Of a stretch of DNA of 64,000 nucleotides, positions 45,966-58,800 are shown piece after piece. The DNA is from Monarcha castaneiventris obscurior (taxonomy: Eukaryota > Chordata > Aves > Passeriformes > Monarchidae), in NCBI GenBank assembly GCA_026261815.1, contig JAMPIT010000894.1, positions 55,790,147 through 55,854,146 of the forward strand, in the 5' to 3' direction. How positions within the stretch are numbered: position 1 is the stretch's first letter; every line of letters starts with the position of its first letter. Both the position numbers and the translations under genes were made by a program. The notes below the pieces were generated by a model. It searched no databases. It was not told the origin of the DNA and saw nothing but the letters and a program-made list of their open reading frames with translations.

Positions 45966-48900
45966 GAAGAGCAGCTGGGGCAGTTATACAAATTCATCCA
46001 CTGTGGGAAAAGAAAAGTTTAAGCCTGTAAATGCAGTATCAGACAGTGCTTGACCTTTGAAACTGTGTGTCAGCCTTGGTGGGAAAACAAATATTCCACT
46101 TGTCATTAACAGGCATCTCTTCTACATGTGAACAACAGGCTATTGTGCCACAGAAAAAAACAGTGTCCTCAACATCCTACATTAATCCTCCTCTGGGGGA
46201 GTACAGGGGGAAATGTGAGGTGGGGGCACACACACACACAAAAAAAGTCCCCAAAAGATCAATGCTGTAATTGTTTCCTTTAAATTAAAAAAAATAGTAA
46301 AATCACTGTAATAAGTTCAGTTTTAGGTTCTAGGTTCCGGGAGACTCTAAAAGCAAGGATCTTTCAAATATTTAAACTTATTACATGTGTATAATCATCT
46401 AAAAACTGTGAGGGTGGAACAAGAGCAGCTAGGAACTAAGCGATGCAATGCAACAGCCTTGACAAGAATAGAGTAGAAAAACTATCTAAAAACCAATATT
46501 GTCCTTGAATTTCTTTCCCTCACACCTTTTAAATGTAGTAAATTGCAGCTAGTGATCAACATCACAAATGCTAATTTCATTTGCAATATTGTTTTGGAAG
46601 GTCAAAGACTGTGCACAAATAGCTTAAGGTGAAATAGCATAAGAATGAGAATGTTACTCCAACTCTAATACATCTGTTGAAGCACAGACACTGAATTGAC
46701 TCTTCTTTTTAGAGGACACAAAACACTGCTGGTGTCAGGATAACTAATCATGTTGTATTATTAATCTGGCATTTAAAAAAAATCTTTTACCTGCATCTTG
46801 ATAAGAAAACTACTTTAAAAATTATATTAACAAATATGTCCCTGTTGTCTTATCATAGGAAATAAAGCAGTTTACTTCTGAAATCAAGCATAAAATGCAA
46901 GTGTCTCAAATGATTAGTTGGCTGTATACAAAATGGAATACATGTCTATTTATATTACTTGATAGGTTATATGTATGCACTGCAGAAACCATATTAAGAA
47001 ATCAAATCAAATCAGAATGTGACAGCTCTTGAACTGATCTTATCTTGAACTTCCTAACTGCAGACAGGACAATCTTCTTGATCTAGAACAATCCAAAGTG
47101 AGTGCCTTTCTCAGACCCCTCTAAATCAGGTAAACTAAGGATGACACCCTTGCAAGAGCATTTCTGCAACAAAACACATGGGAAAAATGAACCTTCTGTC
47201 CAGTTCTTACAACAGCTGCAAGGAAAATAACGGAGAGAAAAATGTGCCTCGGTATACAGATGTTACTGAACACTTACTGTTCTGGTTTGTGTAACTACAG
47301 TTTCTGCAGCATTTTGTGTCGGGGGGTTCCTTGCCTGGCAACGTTCATTAGGAGACTTTATATCAAGGCACTGATGCTCTCCATCTGTTTTGAGCATATT
47401 GCCAGCATAAATCAGCTTAAAGCAAGTTTATCCACCCCTCACAAGATTAGGAGAATCCTCATTTGGCACGAAAACATCAATTCTCATGTGGTCCATTTCC
47501 AGGGATGCAAAGCAACTTAGAAAGAAGGCAAGCAGATGACTGCAGAGTGCCTGTGAGCTGCCTTCTGCCCACAATTCTCTGGTAGCTCTAGGTCAGTGGA
47601 TTTACATCTCTCGTCTCTCAGTGAAGAGGATGCTAAGGTGCTTTTATTCTTTGTCCCCAGAAATCTGTGATATCTGAACTACTGCCCTCTGTGAAACTGA
47701 ATTGTGTAAGTCACCCATAACAGAGATGTTACTTGCAGAGTTTTGTATCGATTATACTTCTAATTTTTGCCTATTTACAAATCTAGTTAAATCACACTAC
47801 ACCACCCTGCAGATCAAGACCTGGCATAAAAATGTAATAACTAGCAAAGACTCAACTTTGAATGTGATGAATTACCAGAACTCTTTTCCTACCCTTTACC
47901 TTTTAGGCTTTGTTGCTTGATTTTGAACTGAGACTTAAAGCAAAGCATGAAGAAAATCCACATGGAATTGTAGGCTTTCATTCATATCTGCTAAAGAAAC
48001 AACATAGTGCTCCAAGGAGTGCTGCAAAGCACATAAGGGAAAGGATTCATGTCCACTTTTAATGAAGAGTTGGTTTTTAAAGATTCTTTATAACAACTTT
48101 TTAAAAAATTTTTAATTTTTTAAAAGTGAAGAATTATTAAAGACTTGATAAACTGCTATTAAAGGTTTAGGGACTAAAAATGTGAACAGTTTTTTCTATT
48201 ATCATAAAATTTAAGCCAAATTAATGTGTCTGTTTGTTCATCAATTCAGAAAGATGTATAGAAATAAAATATTCCTGATACAAACCTCTCAATTGGATTG
48301 GTGGATTGAGCATGTATGGCAGAAAATAGTCCAGATACTTATTTCCAGAAGGAGAAAATGCACGTAAATATGGGTTTTATTTTCTACATTGTGAGATTTT
48401 TAAGGAGGAAGATGTCCTGTCCACTTCAATATTTCTGGATCATAGCAGACTTACTACAAATTATTTTGATGCTTATAAAAGTAAACTGGAAAGGTGTATC
48501 ATTTCCCTGAAGCTGAAAATAACCACACTCCAACAGAGCAGTGGTGGGTATTCTATCTTCTCCCACTGGCTGCAGAGGTGGGAGACAAAACTTCCTTTCC
48601 AAAGTCTCCAGTCCACATGGGTACAAAGGGCAATACTTGAGACTACACTTCTAACAGCCTGACCATGCCCTGTTTTACAAATAAGCAACTTGTCTCATTC
48701 AAGAATCTATTAATTAAAGACTCCAATATAGATTTTCCTTTAAAGAAATCCTTCGTGCATTTACTCCACTACTGCTTACAGAATTCCAATTTATAGTTCA
48801 GAACCAGACCACAAAGCATGATAAACTTTTTTTTAAATCAAATTTCTTTCTGTTTATCATCATTTTGTTAGATTTTTTGAAACCAAATTTGAATTACCTC

Positions 48901-50578
48901 TTTTTATATTGTCCAGGTTTTTATATTTATTAACCAGATTAATGTGATTAAGATGATAAATAACCTACAACAACTCTCATCCCTGATAAAGTAATGAACA
49001 GCAAGGCAGAGATTCAGCAAGAGGCATTCTTAGTTTCCATGTGAGACCTCAAGCCGGAGTTTGACTATTACTTAATCATTGAGCTCTATGCACTGGGAAA
49101 AATTCCATTGTAGGAAACAGACTTCATTTTATAGGATTTTTTTCCCTTAATATTTCTAGATTTACTTCCCCCCCCCCCCCATCTCACCCTGTTTTCTGTA
49201 GAACATTTTTTGGAACACCTCAGGGAGGCCCTGTGCTCATACCCATGTCTGAACTAACCTTTAGTATTCTGATAGCTTGAACAACGTTTTCATAAGGTGT
49301 TTTATGTCCATTGATACCCCATAAACAACACTGGCTCCTGCTATTCTGTCAGAATAAATCAGCATAAGCTCCTTGTCTACAGAACTAAACTGGCTCGCAT
49401 TTGCTGTAAATTTGGCCAACTTGTTCTTTAGTGATATACAAATCTGAATCCAACTGCTGAAACTTGGAGCTGCATAAAATGCAGTGATCGTGCAGAGACT
49501 CAGTGCTTCTCAAACTTAGGATTGATGTAGTTTAAAACTCCAAGCTTAAGGTCTGAAAGGATCCCAATGAATTCAGTGAAAATGTAGATAGCAAAAAATA
49601 AAAATGGCAAATTCCACATAACTTTCTGCCAAAAGCTACACAAAACTTTGACTTTAATACAAGGTCAAGATAAAAGTGGGATTTAGTGACTTTTTACCAA
49701 TCTGCTTATTCTCTATCTCAGTTAAAGAAGAGAGGAAGGGAGACCAAAGACACAGAAAGCATCCATGATAAAAGCAGGGGGACCAGCTGGGGAACAGAGC
49801 CCTTGGTATCACACAGCCATGATCCTGTACACCTGGAAATACATAGAAGGATGAGGGATGGTGACAGCTCTTCCCTGGGGATGACACCTGAGAAGAGTAA
49901 CAGGACAGGGTGGGTTGTGCTGTCCCCACAACAAAGGACTTGGCTCAGCAAGAGCCATCCAAAACATAGGAAATAGCCATATTTTTATATCAATGGCAAG
50001 TGCTGCAACAAACTTGTTTAGAGGAAGTGTCATCCACAGAAAGCCCTGGATTCCCACAATCTGTCCAGAACAGCAAATACCTCAAACGTGAGTGCCTCAG
50101 AGTAACAGCTCTGGCAAGGAAGTGACCAGGTTTGTAACAGGCTCAGCTGAAGCCCGTTACCATTTCTCACCACTCGCATTCCCATTCGCAGGATTTTAAC
50201 CCTTGTTGCTGCGAGGAGCCCTGAGCCAGCACTAAAATTCACACGTACAGAAAGACCAAGTGCAGAACTGATAAACTGGTGGGGTGGTGCTTGGATCCTG
50301 GTGTTCTGTGAGCACAGACGGACCAGCATCCTGGCTGCTTCACATATCCCGCCCGCCTGGTTTGCACCGCTCGCATTTGTCATGTCACATGTAGTATCCT
50401 CAAAGCAAACTTCTGCTCTGAGATAATGCTGAGCAGGATTCACTCCTGAGTGAGAAACTTATGGTCTTTTGTGCTTTCACAATTTCTTTAACAAGGCCAG
50501 AGTAAATCAAGGAAAAACTGGAGTCATATTTTTAGATTAGAATAAATATGCCAGTTATGGTTCCCCTGGCCTGTTTAA

Positions 50579-50597
50579 ACACACACACACACACACC
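50579..50597 (+). repeat. CA dinucleotide microsatellite
   Basis: A run of about nine CA repeats followed by CCCC. Simple slippage repeat. Confidence 0.9.
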
Positions 50598-51722
50598 CCC
50601 ACACCATCTCTGATATGAATAAACAGCTGTAAATAAAGATTGCACTTTGATGAAGCTGCACTTCAAACCTTGAAGCACTAAATTTCCTTGAGCTTGGCAG
50701 TGAGCACAGAGAGTTGTGGTATAGCAGCACAGTTCTTCAGGATCTGTGTGTCTCAAACCAGCAAATATAGAGGAGAATGAAACTAGGTACTGCAAAGAGG
50801 GCAAGCAGAAATACAAGTGAAAAACTGTAAAAGAAAGAACTCTTTGGGAAGAAATTTACAGAAATGGAAATAATATGCACTTGAATGGAAAGGAATAAGT
50901 GAAAATTTGGGATTGTAAAAGTGCTTCAAAAACCTCAGTTAAAATAAAATATTGTAGGATTTACATAAGTGATTTAAGCAACTGTCCCTATGTTTGCTCC
51001 ATCTTCCACTCCTTCCTAACTCATACTTCTGCTGATGTAACCTCTCCTCGGCTACTAACAATGTTTTATTGGGCAATCTTTTCTTCATACTTATTTGATG
51101 AGTTAAATACCATAAAATTTCTACATGTTACATACTATCTATAAGTTCATGTATATGCACACCATATTGGCTAAAAACAATCTATGAAAAGCCTACCATT
51201 TTCCATTACAGAAATAACTTTCCAGCTCATTCCTCAGTATGTCACTGATGAAACCAAATACAGACACTCTTTATTGCTTCACTCAGCTCAATGATTCGTG
51301 TGAACATTTTCCTCTGTTTTTTCTAACTTTGGATCTTTTCCATAAATAGTGGCTATTCCGAGTACACAAACTGAAGAATGTTGACAAATCTGCCATCAAC
51401 TTATAGAAAAAAAGGACTATCTGTTTCTTCATCTTTCTTGTTCTAACTCTTAACACCGTTTAAACTCGGACTTTTTTCAACAGCTGATAATGATAGCGAA
51501 CATACTTTGCTATGAAGTTCTCAGCTGCAATTTCTCCAAGGTAATTCACAGTGTTTTACTGACTCACCTTTAATATTAGTTGATTAGTGCAGTGTAAAAT
51601 TGATTCCTGACAGATCAGTTTCTAAAATGGTCTAGGAATGGTCTAATCACAGGCAAGAAGAAACCTTCTAAGGCAGGCTCCAATTAAAATCAAAACAATA
51701 CAGTCCTAGCCCCATACTTAAA

Positions 51723-51777
51723 TGAAATTACATTTCAGCTTCTTACAAAAGCATGAATTGAAATTACATTTCAGCTT
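51723..51777 (+). repeat. 19-bp direct duplication
   Basis: TGAAATTACATTTCAGCTT occurs at 51723-51741 and again, identically, at 51759-51777, a 36-bp period. It is a small local duplication without evident function. Confidence 0.9.
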
Positions 51778-53003
51778 ATAAAAAAGAATTATTTGGCAGA
51801 TCAGTTACTTACAATGGTTTCATTCCTAAATATTGTGCTATTCTGTGTTCTGCTGCTACCAAACTATCAATAAAATCCTCATCCCTTATAATTGAACCAA
51901 AAAACTATCAGCCTAAATGGCATCTTTTTATACCTTGCACTCAAATGGACTGCAAATCAAGTTATCTTAGAGCTCAGTTTGGGTTCAATCAAACCAAAAC
52001 TTCAAGGACTGTATTTAAGCAGTGCTGTGATTTAAAAGATCATGGAGAAAGAGCATCAAAATCATCTCTGGCATTTGCAATTCTCCTGACATTAAGGCTT
52101 GCATACATGTACCAACCTAAAAGCTGCAGCATCATTTATTTAAACTTTAAAAATGAAAATCTAAGCTTTCTTGTGAGAAAAAAATTTGATTCTACACATT
52201 TTCTTCTAGTATGAATGGCAGCTTGAAAGCAGATGTTATTCAAAGAATATAGGACTACTGAAGCAAAACCAGTTCATTTCACTGGGTTTTTTGCAAGCTT
52301 AAGAGAACAGACAGATTACTTTTTCTGCAGAATTTGGACCTCTTCTCCACAAAGAATTGCAACAGGAAGGAAGCACTCAGTGAGCATCCCACTCAAGAGA
52401 GCAAATGTGTCTGAGTAATTACATGTCACTGCTATCTGCAAAGCCTCAACCATCAACAAAACAGCACCAATAAAAAAAAAAGTCTTGGCAACTCTAATAA
52501 AGATGCAACCTCATTCTTCCTTACCAATAATTTAACAGCACCGAAAATGTTTTTCAGTAAGAAAAAACCCACCTCTGGAATCCTAGAAAACAAATGAAGG
52601 GAAAAGCAACATCCAAGCACAGCAATAAGGTTTGTGGTTTTTTAGGGGGCATTCATTTCACAATTAATTACTTTACAATAGAAAGCTCTTTACCTCAGTC
52701 CAAAAAAAGACAAGGAAAACTGCTTCCTCAAAATCTGCTACCCACTTTGTCACCTACTTGTTATTCCCTTCATTTTTATGCTCAATTTGAAATTTTGTCC
52801 TGTACAAAGGAAGAGGCTGTTTCTGGCAATAACCTGTCTTCAAATTCTGTTAGAGACTCAAACCCTTCCTGTCTTGTCATCATAATGACAAAGCGTCCCA
52901 ATTTGATGCTGATAGGAAGAGACAAATCCTGTCTACAGAAATATAACTCGCTGCACTATTTCCAAAGAAACTTGGTGTGTTCGGCTTGTGTGACAAAGTT
53001 TTG

Positions 53004-53100
53004 GTAGTGGAGGCTGCAGAGTAACTTCTGTGAGAGGGCAGCAGGAGCTGCCCCACCTTGGACAGAGCCAGCTCTAGCTGGCTCCAAAATGGACAGCTGA
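53004..53100 (+). mobile_element. LTR-like fragment (~100 bp)
   Basis: TAACTTCTGTGAGAGGGCAG, GAGCTGCCCCACCTTGGAC and CCAGCTCTAGCTGGCTCC, then AAAATGGAC, resemble the U3 part of a songbird retroviral LTR as I know it. The similarity stops abruptly after GGACAGCTG. Only a scrap remains, with no boundaries or target duplication. Confidence 0.4.
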
Positions 53101-55548
53101 ATAAACATAAATTGAGCCCATTTTCCCAAGTTTCCCCCATGGTCTGTATACCTTGATACATTCTACACCCATGAATAATTTTGTTCTGCATTTCAGAAGA
53201 GGCAGTAGCAGATTAAAATTACAATGTTTCAAGAAAGTTCTTTTCCTGACTAAATTCTGTCAAGAGTCAGTGAGGTGCTAAGTGAAAAAAACAAGCCTTT
53301 GGATGTTCAAATTGTTATCTCAGGAAAACTGTAGAAAGAAGAGTGACATCAGTGAGAGTAGCGCAGATTTTCAAAGGAGAAAAAAGACCAGAGCCTAGCA
53401 CAGTTTTATAAAAAATATGTACACGCACATGTAGTTTCTACCTCCTCACAAAATAGCATATTTTCATTCTCTTCAGCAGCAGGGATCACAAATGTGAGCA
53501 TCCTTCCTACCACATTAGTACAAAATCAGCTCTGAGGAGGCAGTGGCAGATGCATCATTAAAAATGTGATCTCAGGTGCTGGCCCCAAGCTGTCCCTGAG
53601 TTGTGGCACCGAGGTCTCCCATAATTAGTGACAAAGCAGCATTCAGATCACTGGGAGCATTTCTGCAGCAAAGCAGGTGGGGAAATCAGTCACATCATTC
53701 CTCCCAGCAGTTCTTCAAGGTTTCATATTTACAGCAAAACCCTTCCTCTGCGCTCAGAAAACAAAACAAACCCACAAACCCAACACTCACACACCACCAA
53801 GAAATCTAAACCACTGCATCCAGTTTGGAATCTCTGCTTTGTAAGTCTTTAAAAGTTCATTCATGCTGTGATTCTACTGCATTGAAATCAGAATTGAGGC
53901 ACTGCAGTTCCTGAATCTTCCATGTATTTTGCATTAACACACTTTACACAAACAATAATATTAAAATAAAAACCAAACCAAAAACTGAACTGGCAATGAT
54001 TGCAAAGTATCTGTGAATGGCATTACCAGGTGAATTTCCAAATCAAATAAAAATATGCCAGAAATCTCACAGGATATTTGTGTGTAGTTGGTTGTTATTT
54101 TGTATGGGCGGGTTGGGGTTTTTTTACAAGTTCTTTTTTATTCCTCAGGAATTTAAGATAACAGCTTGCTGAAACAGTTTCATGGCTTACAGGTTCTGTA
54201 AGAACAAAGGCATCAGGTTTCCTAACTGGCATAGGAAACAACTGAAGAAGCTGTATCATATCTTAAAGTGCCAATTTTAATGAAAGCTTATCTCACCTCA
54301 TCATCTTAATGACAGGTTATATAATTCTATGTCAAACCCCTCAAAATGTTGCCTTGCACTAAAAATACATCTTAGCTATCACTACCTTCCACTTTTCAGG
54401 TAGTGATTTTTATTCTCATGTGTTTTGTTTAGTCGAGACTCAGGCTTACCTGATTTCCTTTATATAAAACAAGATTTTCAAGCACCAGAAGATAGTTCCC
54501 TGGGCACATGTTCTAGAATCAAACATTTGTTTGATTGTTTTGATTTATTTCCTCTTGCCTCAGTCAGGTTTCAGGGATTGAGCTGCTTGTACTCCCACCC
54601 TGGGGGGATCAACTTAACGACTTGCTTTGTTCAATCTGTTTAGTGCATCCCAAAGTCAATGTGATACAGTGAGAGCCAGACAGGGAGTGGGGAGAGGGGA
54701 AAAAGTCAATCATTTCACCAATAGCACACAAGTAGAGACTGCACAGAAACTTGTTGGACTGTCTGAAAGCTATTTTAGACTTGTTCAGCCACTGTCTCCT
54801 GAAAATAATACCCCAGTTTCAGTCCCACTGTTTTGTCACTGCACTTGCTCTGACTGAAATAGAAATACACACATTACAAACCATTTTCACTGTATATCCA
54901 TATTTTCCTAGAAACATAGCAATACATCTTTAATTAATTCATCTCCTTCTCACCCCAGCTTGAATAGAAAATTTCAGTTCTTCAGAAAATGATTTACTTG
55001 ATTACAGATTGGAGTTGGGATATGGGCTTGTAGAGGCCCAGAGAAGTTGACTTTAGTCACGGGGTGGACTGTGGTGGTGCATCTCCCCCACCACCACCTC
55101 ACCATGAGCTGAGAAATGCTTTTGAGCTTCTCAGAAGCACTGTCTGCTCCCAGAACTAACAGGTGTCCAAAAAGCACCTGGTTTTTAACCATCACCCTTG
55201 GAAACTTGTTTACACCCTCGTAATTCCTGGAGAGCAGCAAAACACAGCACAGCACAAGTGCAGGAATGAGGCCAAGAAGTGGCCATGGACTGTAGGGGTG
55301 CATTAAGACCACCAAAGATCCCCAAAGCCTCTGACTCATTTCCAGAAAGGCCTGAAAGAATGGACTCTGCATGAGAATTAATTTGCACAGCAAGTGAGAA
55401 AGCTGTCCACAAATAAGTACCCCTGCCAAGTCTGGGCAGTGCCCCCAGGACCCTGGACATCTCCTTGGCCAGACCAACACAGCTGGATGCTGAAACCAGC
55501 ACTGACGTCCCTTCAGCTGGACTGACACTGGAACCAGTGCTGGTGATC
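53101..55548. other. Noncoding stretch with an unrecognised 184-codon minus ORF
   Basis: About 2.4 kb. The largest frame is on the minus strand at 54974-55528 (184 codons, Leu/Val-rich with several cysteines), overlapped by a second minus-strand frame of 148 codons that runs into the purine tract. Neither shows a domain I recognise and the two overlap in different frames, so at most one could be real. I do not annotate them as genes. Confidence 0.4.
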
Positions 55549-55665
55549 TTTTTTCCTCTTTCTTCTCTTTTCTTCTCTCTTATTTTTCCTCTCTCTTTTC
55601 CCCTCTTTTCCTTTTTCTTTTCCTCTCTCATTTCCTCTCTCTCCCTTTTTCTCTCTCCCCCTCTT
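55549..55665 (+). repeat. Polypyrimidine tract (~117 bp)
   Basis: Almost pure C/T on the plus strand (runs of TTTTCTTCTCTC and CCTCTCTTTTCC type), with very few purines. Such tracts can adopt triplex (H-DNA) structures and commonly expand by slippage. Confidence 0.85.
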
Positions 55666-55699
55666 TAATCCATCTCTTCCTTTTGCTCTCCCCTTTTAC

Positions 55700-55860
55700 C
55701 ATTAATCCAGAACCCACTGCCATGCGCTTGCACATTAGGCCGGGGACTAACGCACCAATTTCCATGCCAAGAGCGTAATTTATTAATAAAATTTTCTGAT
55801 TGTGGCCCCTCTGATTTTTGTCGTTCCTTTCGATCATGAGCATTTATGAATCTTAGGTGT
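55700..55860. other. Candidate conserved noncoding element
   Basis: It contains TAATTTATTAAT (55776-55787), ATGAGCATTTATGAAT (from 55836) and TTCTGATTGTGGCCCC, plus several CpGs kept in an AT-rich setting (GCGC, CCGG, ACGC, GCGT, TCGT, TCGA). Retained CpG together with homeodomain/POU-like sites is typical of constrained vertebrate enhancers. Whether it is actually conserved is unknown here. Confidence 0.3.
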
Positions 55861-58800
55861 TTCCTTCCCCTTAAGGGTGGGTGGACAGGGGTTCAGGAGC
55901 TTCAAAGCTGCTCTCAAATGTACAAAATGTGGCTACATGCTGCAAGGAATGGAAAAATGGGGTTTTCTGAGCTTTCCCAACCCTTGCTTTTTTTATTCCA
56001 AATACATGTAAAGGTGGATGAGAACTGTCTCTCTTCTTTACATCAGCCTGAGCTGGGGGCAGGGAGGGGATTAGTGTGGAAAGCCAAGAATACTGGAGAG
56101 AAAAATTGAGACAAAACTTCCAATAGTAAGCACTCCAAACAGCTGGATGCATCCAGAACTCATATCCAGAGCTGTAACTGTTTTTACTGTATTTCTGAGC
56201 CTTTAAAAGCAGGAGTAATAGCTCAGGTCCTAAGCCATTCTTAAGCATTAAGAATGTTTATTTCAGCTTTGTGCCAGAAGCTAGTCAGAATTAATTGCAC
56301 TTTTTGCTCATGGCAATTTCTTTTTTTATTTATTTTATTACAGTATAAGTAAATTTGTTCTTAATAATTTTCTCTGCAGGGAACAGGAAGACATTTATTT
56401 CCACAAGGAGAATTTCTCTTTCCTGGGGGTTCTAACAGTTACATTACAAAAAAAAAGACTGAAAAAACAGAATGTAAAAAGTTTTAAAAGAGGGATATAT
56501 ACACTCCTTTCACTGTGAAATATCATCTCTTTTTTTTTTTTCAAAGTACTGACAGAGAATTGGTTCTTTTAATTCCCAGGCATTTCAAGAACAGCATGAG
56601 ACTTGCAAAGGCAAGAGAAAACAATACAGAATAAAAAGTACTGATTAACTTGTGGTGGCTCATTGAGTCAGAATGTGGTTCCCTACTGTGCTGTCTCTAA
56701 AAAATCTTAAATCATCCTTCCCTCCCAGAAGCACAAAGAACAATTTGATCTCTCAAGGTAACAAAGTTAATTCCTTTAATCCAAAGGAAAAGATTTTAAG
56801 GGTGGAGGATCTTGATAAATTGCATTTTTAATTATAAAATTGAATTAAAATGTCCACCAATATATTACTAAATGTGGGTTGGTTTTTTTCGTTTTTAGAA
56901 CAATCAGGCACAGCTATTTCTTACAAAATAGCCCCACAGGTTTATGCTAAGAAAACACTTTCTTCTTGGTCCTACTTCATTGCTTTACTACTGGCTCCAG
57001 TTTTAATTGCCCAGATTAGAAGGTGTTACCATCAGGATCCTTGAAGCATCACTGCAGAGGAACAGCATTCCCTACAAAATGGGAGCTCTCCTATGTTTTT
57101 CAGTATGTATTTTCTTTCACTAGAAGTTGTTAAAATTTCCACCCACTACCTGAGATCTTTACTGCTTCCAAAAAGTAAGGTGTTACTACCTGAATTATTT
57201 TGTCACCAGTGTTATTAATGAGGGATGGGGGAACACGGATGACACACAACATGGATAGATGAAGCACTTAGAGACAGTTCCATTGCACTTTTCCCAGAAG
57301 TATTCCCATGATTTTTTTTTTTCCCTTATTTTATTTTTTTTCTTGTTAACATATTGTGAATTCCTGTTTGGAAAGTACCAATATAGTGACCATGTCTCCA
57401 AACCACTCTGTTCAATAGATTTTTTTTTTCCACAGCTGTACCAGCTTTTTCCCCAATTGTAGTCTTTCCTCACCACAAAGCTCCTTCTCTTCATCCACTG
57501 TGGTTGTCTTCACTCTCTTCCAGGCATTTGAGTTTTGAGGAGTGTAATGCCTGCTCCTTCCCTGTTTGTGTGGTAGATGCATGTGGTCTGTCACTTCTGA
57601 ATTTTTGCTTTTGTCAGTGCATCTCTTTACATTCCCATTTGTTGTTCAAACTCTGTCTTTTTGCATCCAGCTGACTCCAAATTATTCAGCTGATGTATAA
57701 ATTCATTCATAAGGTTTTCTTTACATCCCCTACAAGATGAATAAAGGAGAACGAAGCCAGAAAGAAGAAATAAAAGTTTCTCTGGCTGTTTCCAGAATTT
57801 CCTGCGAGTTAGAGAGATTTTATAATAGATTTTTCCCTTTGCAGTGGAGTTACAGCCTTCAAGGAGCAAATCCTGCCTTTTCCATGCTGCAGCTCTCCCT
57901 TGCATGTCACACATCATCTCTTGGTGTGCACCCAGTCTTGCTTATCTCAGTAGGTTTACTCACAGCATAATACTTCACAAATAGGGGCCTTGAACTCAGG
58001 CCCTAAAGGAAAATAACACCAATTAGCCCAGACGCTGCAGAATGAAAGGGGTTTCTGAAGTTAGCTGTCATTAGCCATATCAGGAGAGAGAAATGGCAAA
58101 TTTTGTCTTGGGAATACTACATTAAAGCACAAAAATATTAAATTAAACATTGTTGTTCTTTGGTAAATGTCAACAACTACCTCAGTGGGAGAATGACAGG
58201 CCTCTGGCAGAGGAGTTCAGTATAAAAGAACAGATTTCAAAAAGAATCTGTTTTACTCTTTGAAAGGAACTGTCAACACAAGTCACAAAGGATGACAGAC
58301 AGAAATGAGATTAGGAGCAGACTTTTAAAAAACTGTCATCCTAGGAAATCAATAGGAAATAATTAACTAATAAATGATAGCATCTGCTGTCTTGGGATTT
58401 ACTGTTCTAATGCAAACCTTCTTTACTAATTTCATTAAAAACAATTAAGGTATTTAGCACTTTGGGAATACACAGAAGCAACATTACTACTGTGTGTTTT
58501 AACCTTCAATGTAAAAAAAAAAAACTTCCTATGCAAACATAGCTCAGAACTGATGACCATCTCAAAGAAAAAGGCATGAATAACACTGAAGACTTTATCC
58601 TTGCTATTATCAGGATAGTCACTTTGTGTTGTGTCAGTGTCTGTACAAATACTATAAATATAGAAAATAAAATATACATATGTATGTGTCAGCAGTGGAT
58701 ACATGAGTTGTGCAATACACTTTATCCAGGTCAAGCATCTTCTGTACAAACAGCACTTCATAAAACAACGCAGAATCAGAAGCAAAAATTATGTATCTAA

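Larger units (their letters stand above)
42361..53003. other. Noncoding stretch, no gene seen
   Basis: About 10.6 kb, mostly AT-rich. It contains a C-rich run at 44921-44935, CA runs at 46228-46241 and 50579-50597, a C13 run at 49168-49180 and a moderately CpG-containing patch at 50150-50370. A 137-codon minus-strand frame (50030-50443) lies over that patch but shows no domain. No gene, tRNA or intact element is seen. Confidence 0.5.

Noticed and set aside
48097..48126. Near-palindromic A/T stretch
   Set aside because: Low-complexity A and T runs produce such symmetry by chance.
50030..50443. 137-codon minus-strand frame over a mildly CpG-containing patch
   Set aside because: No domain and no start context. 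The CpG level is too modest to call an island.
54974..55631. Two overlapping minus-strand frames (184 and 148 codons)
   Set aside because: Neither resembles a family I know. They overlap in different frames, and the second starts within the purine strand of the polypyrimidine tract.
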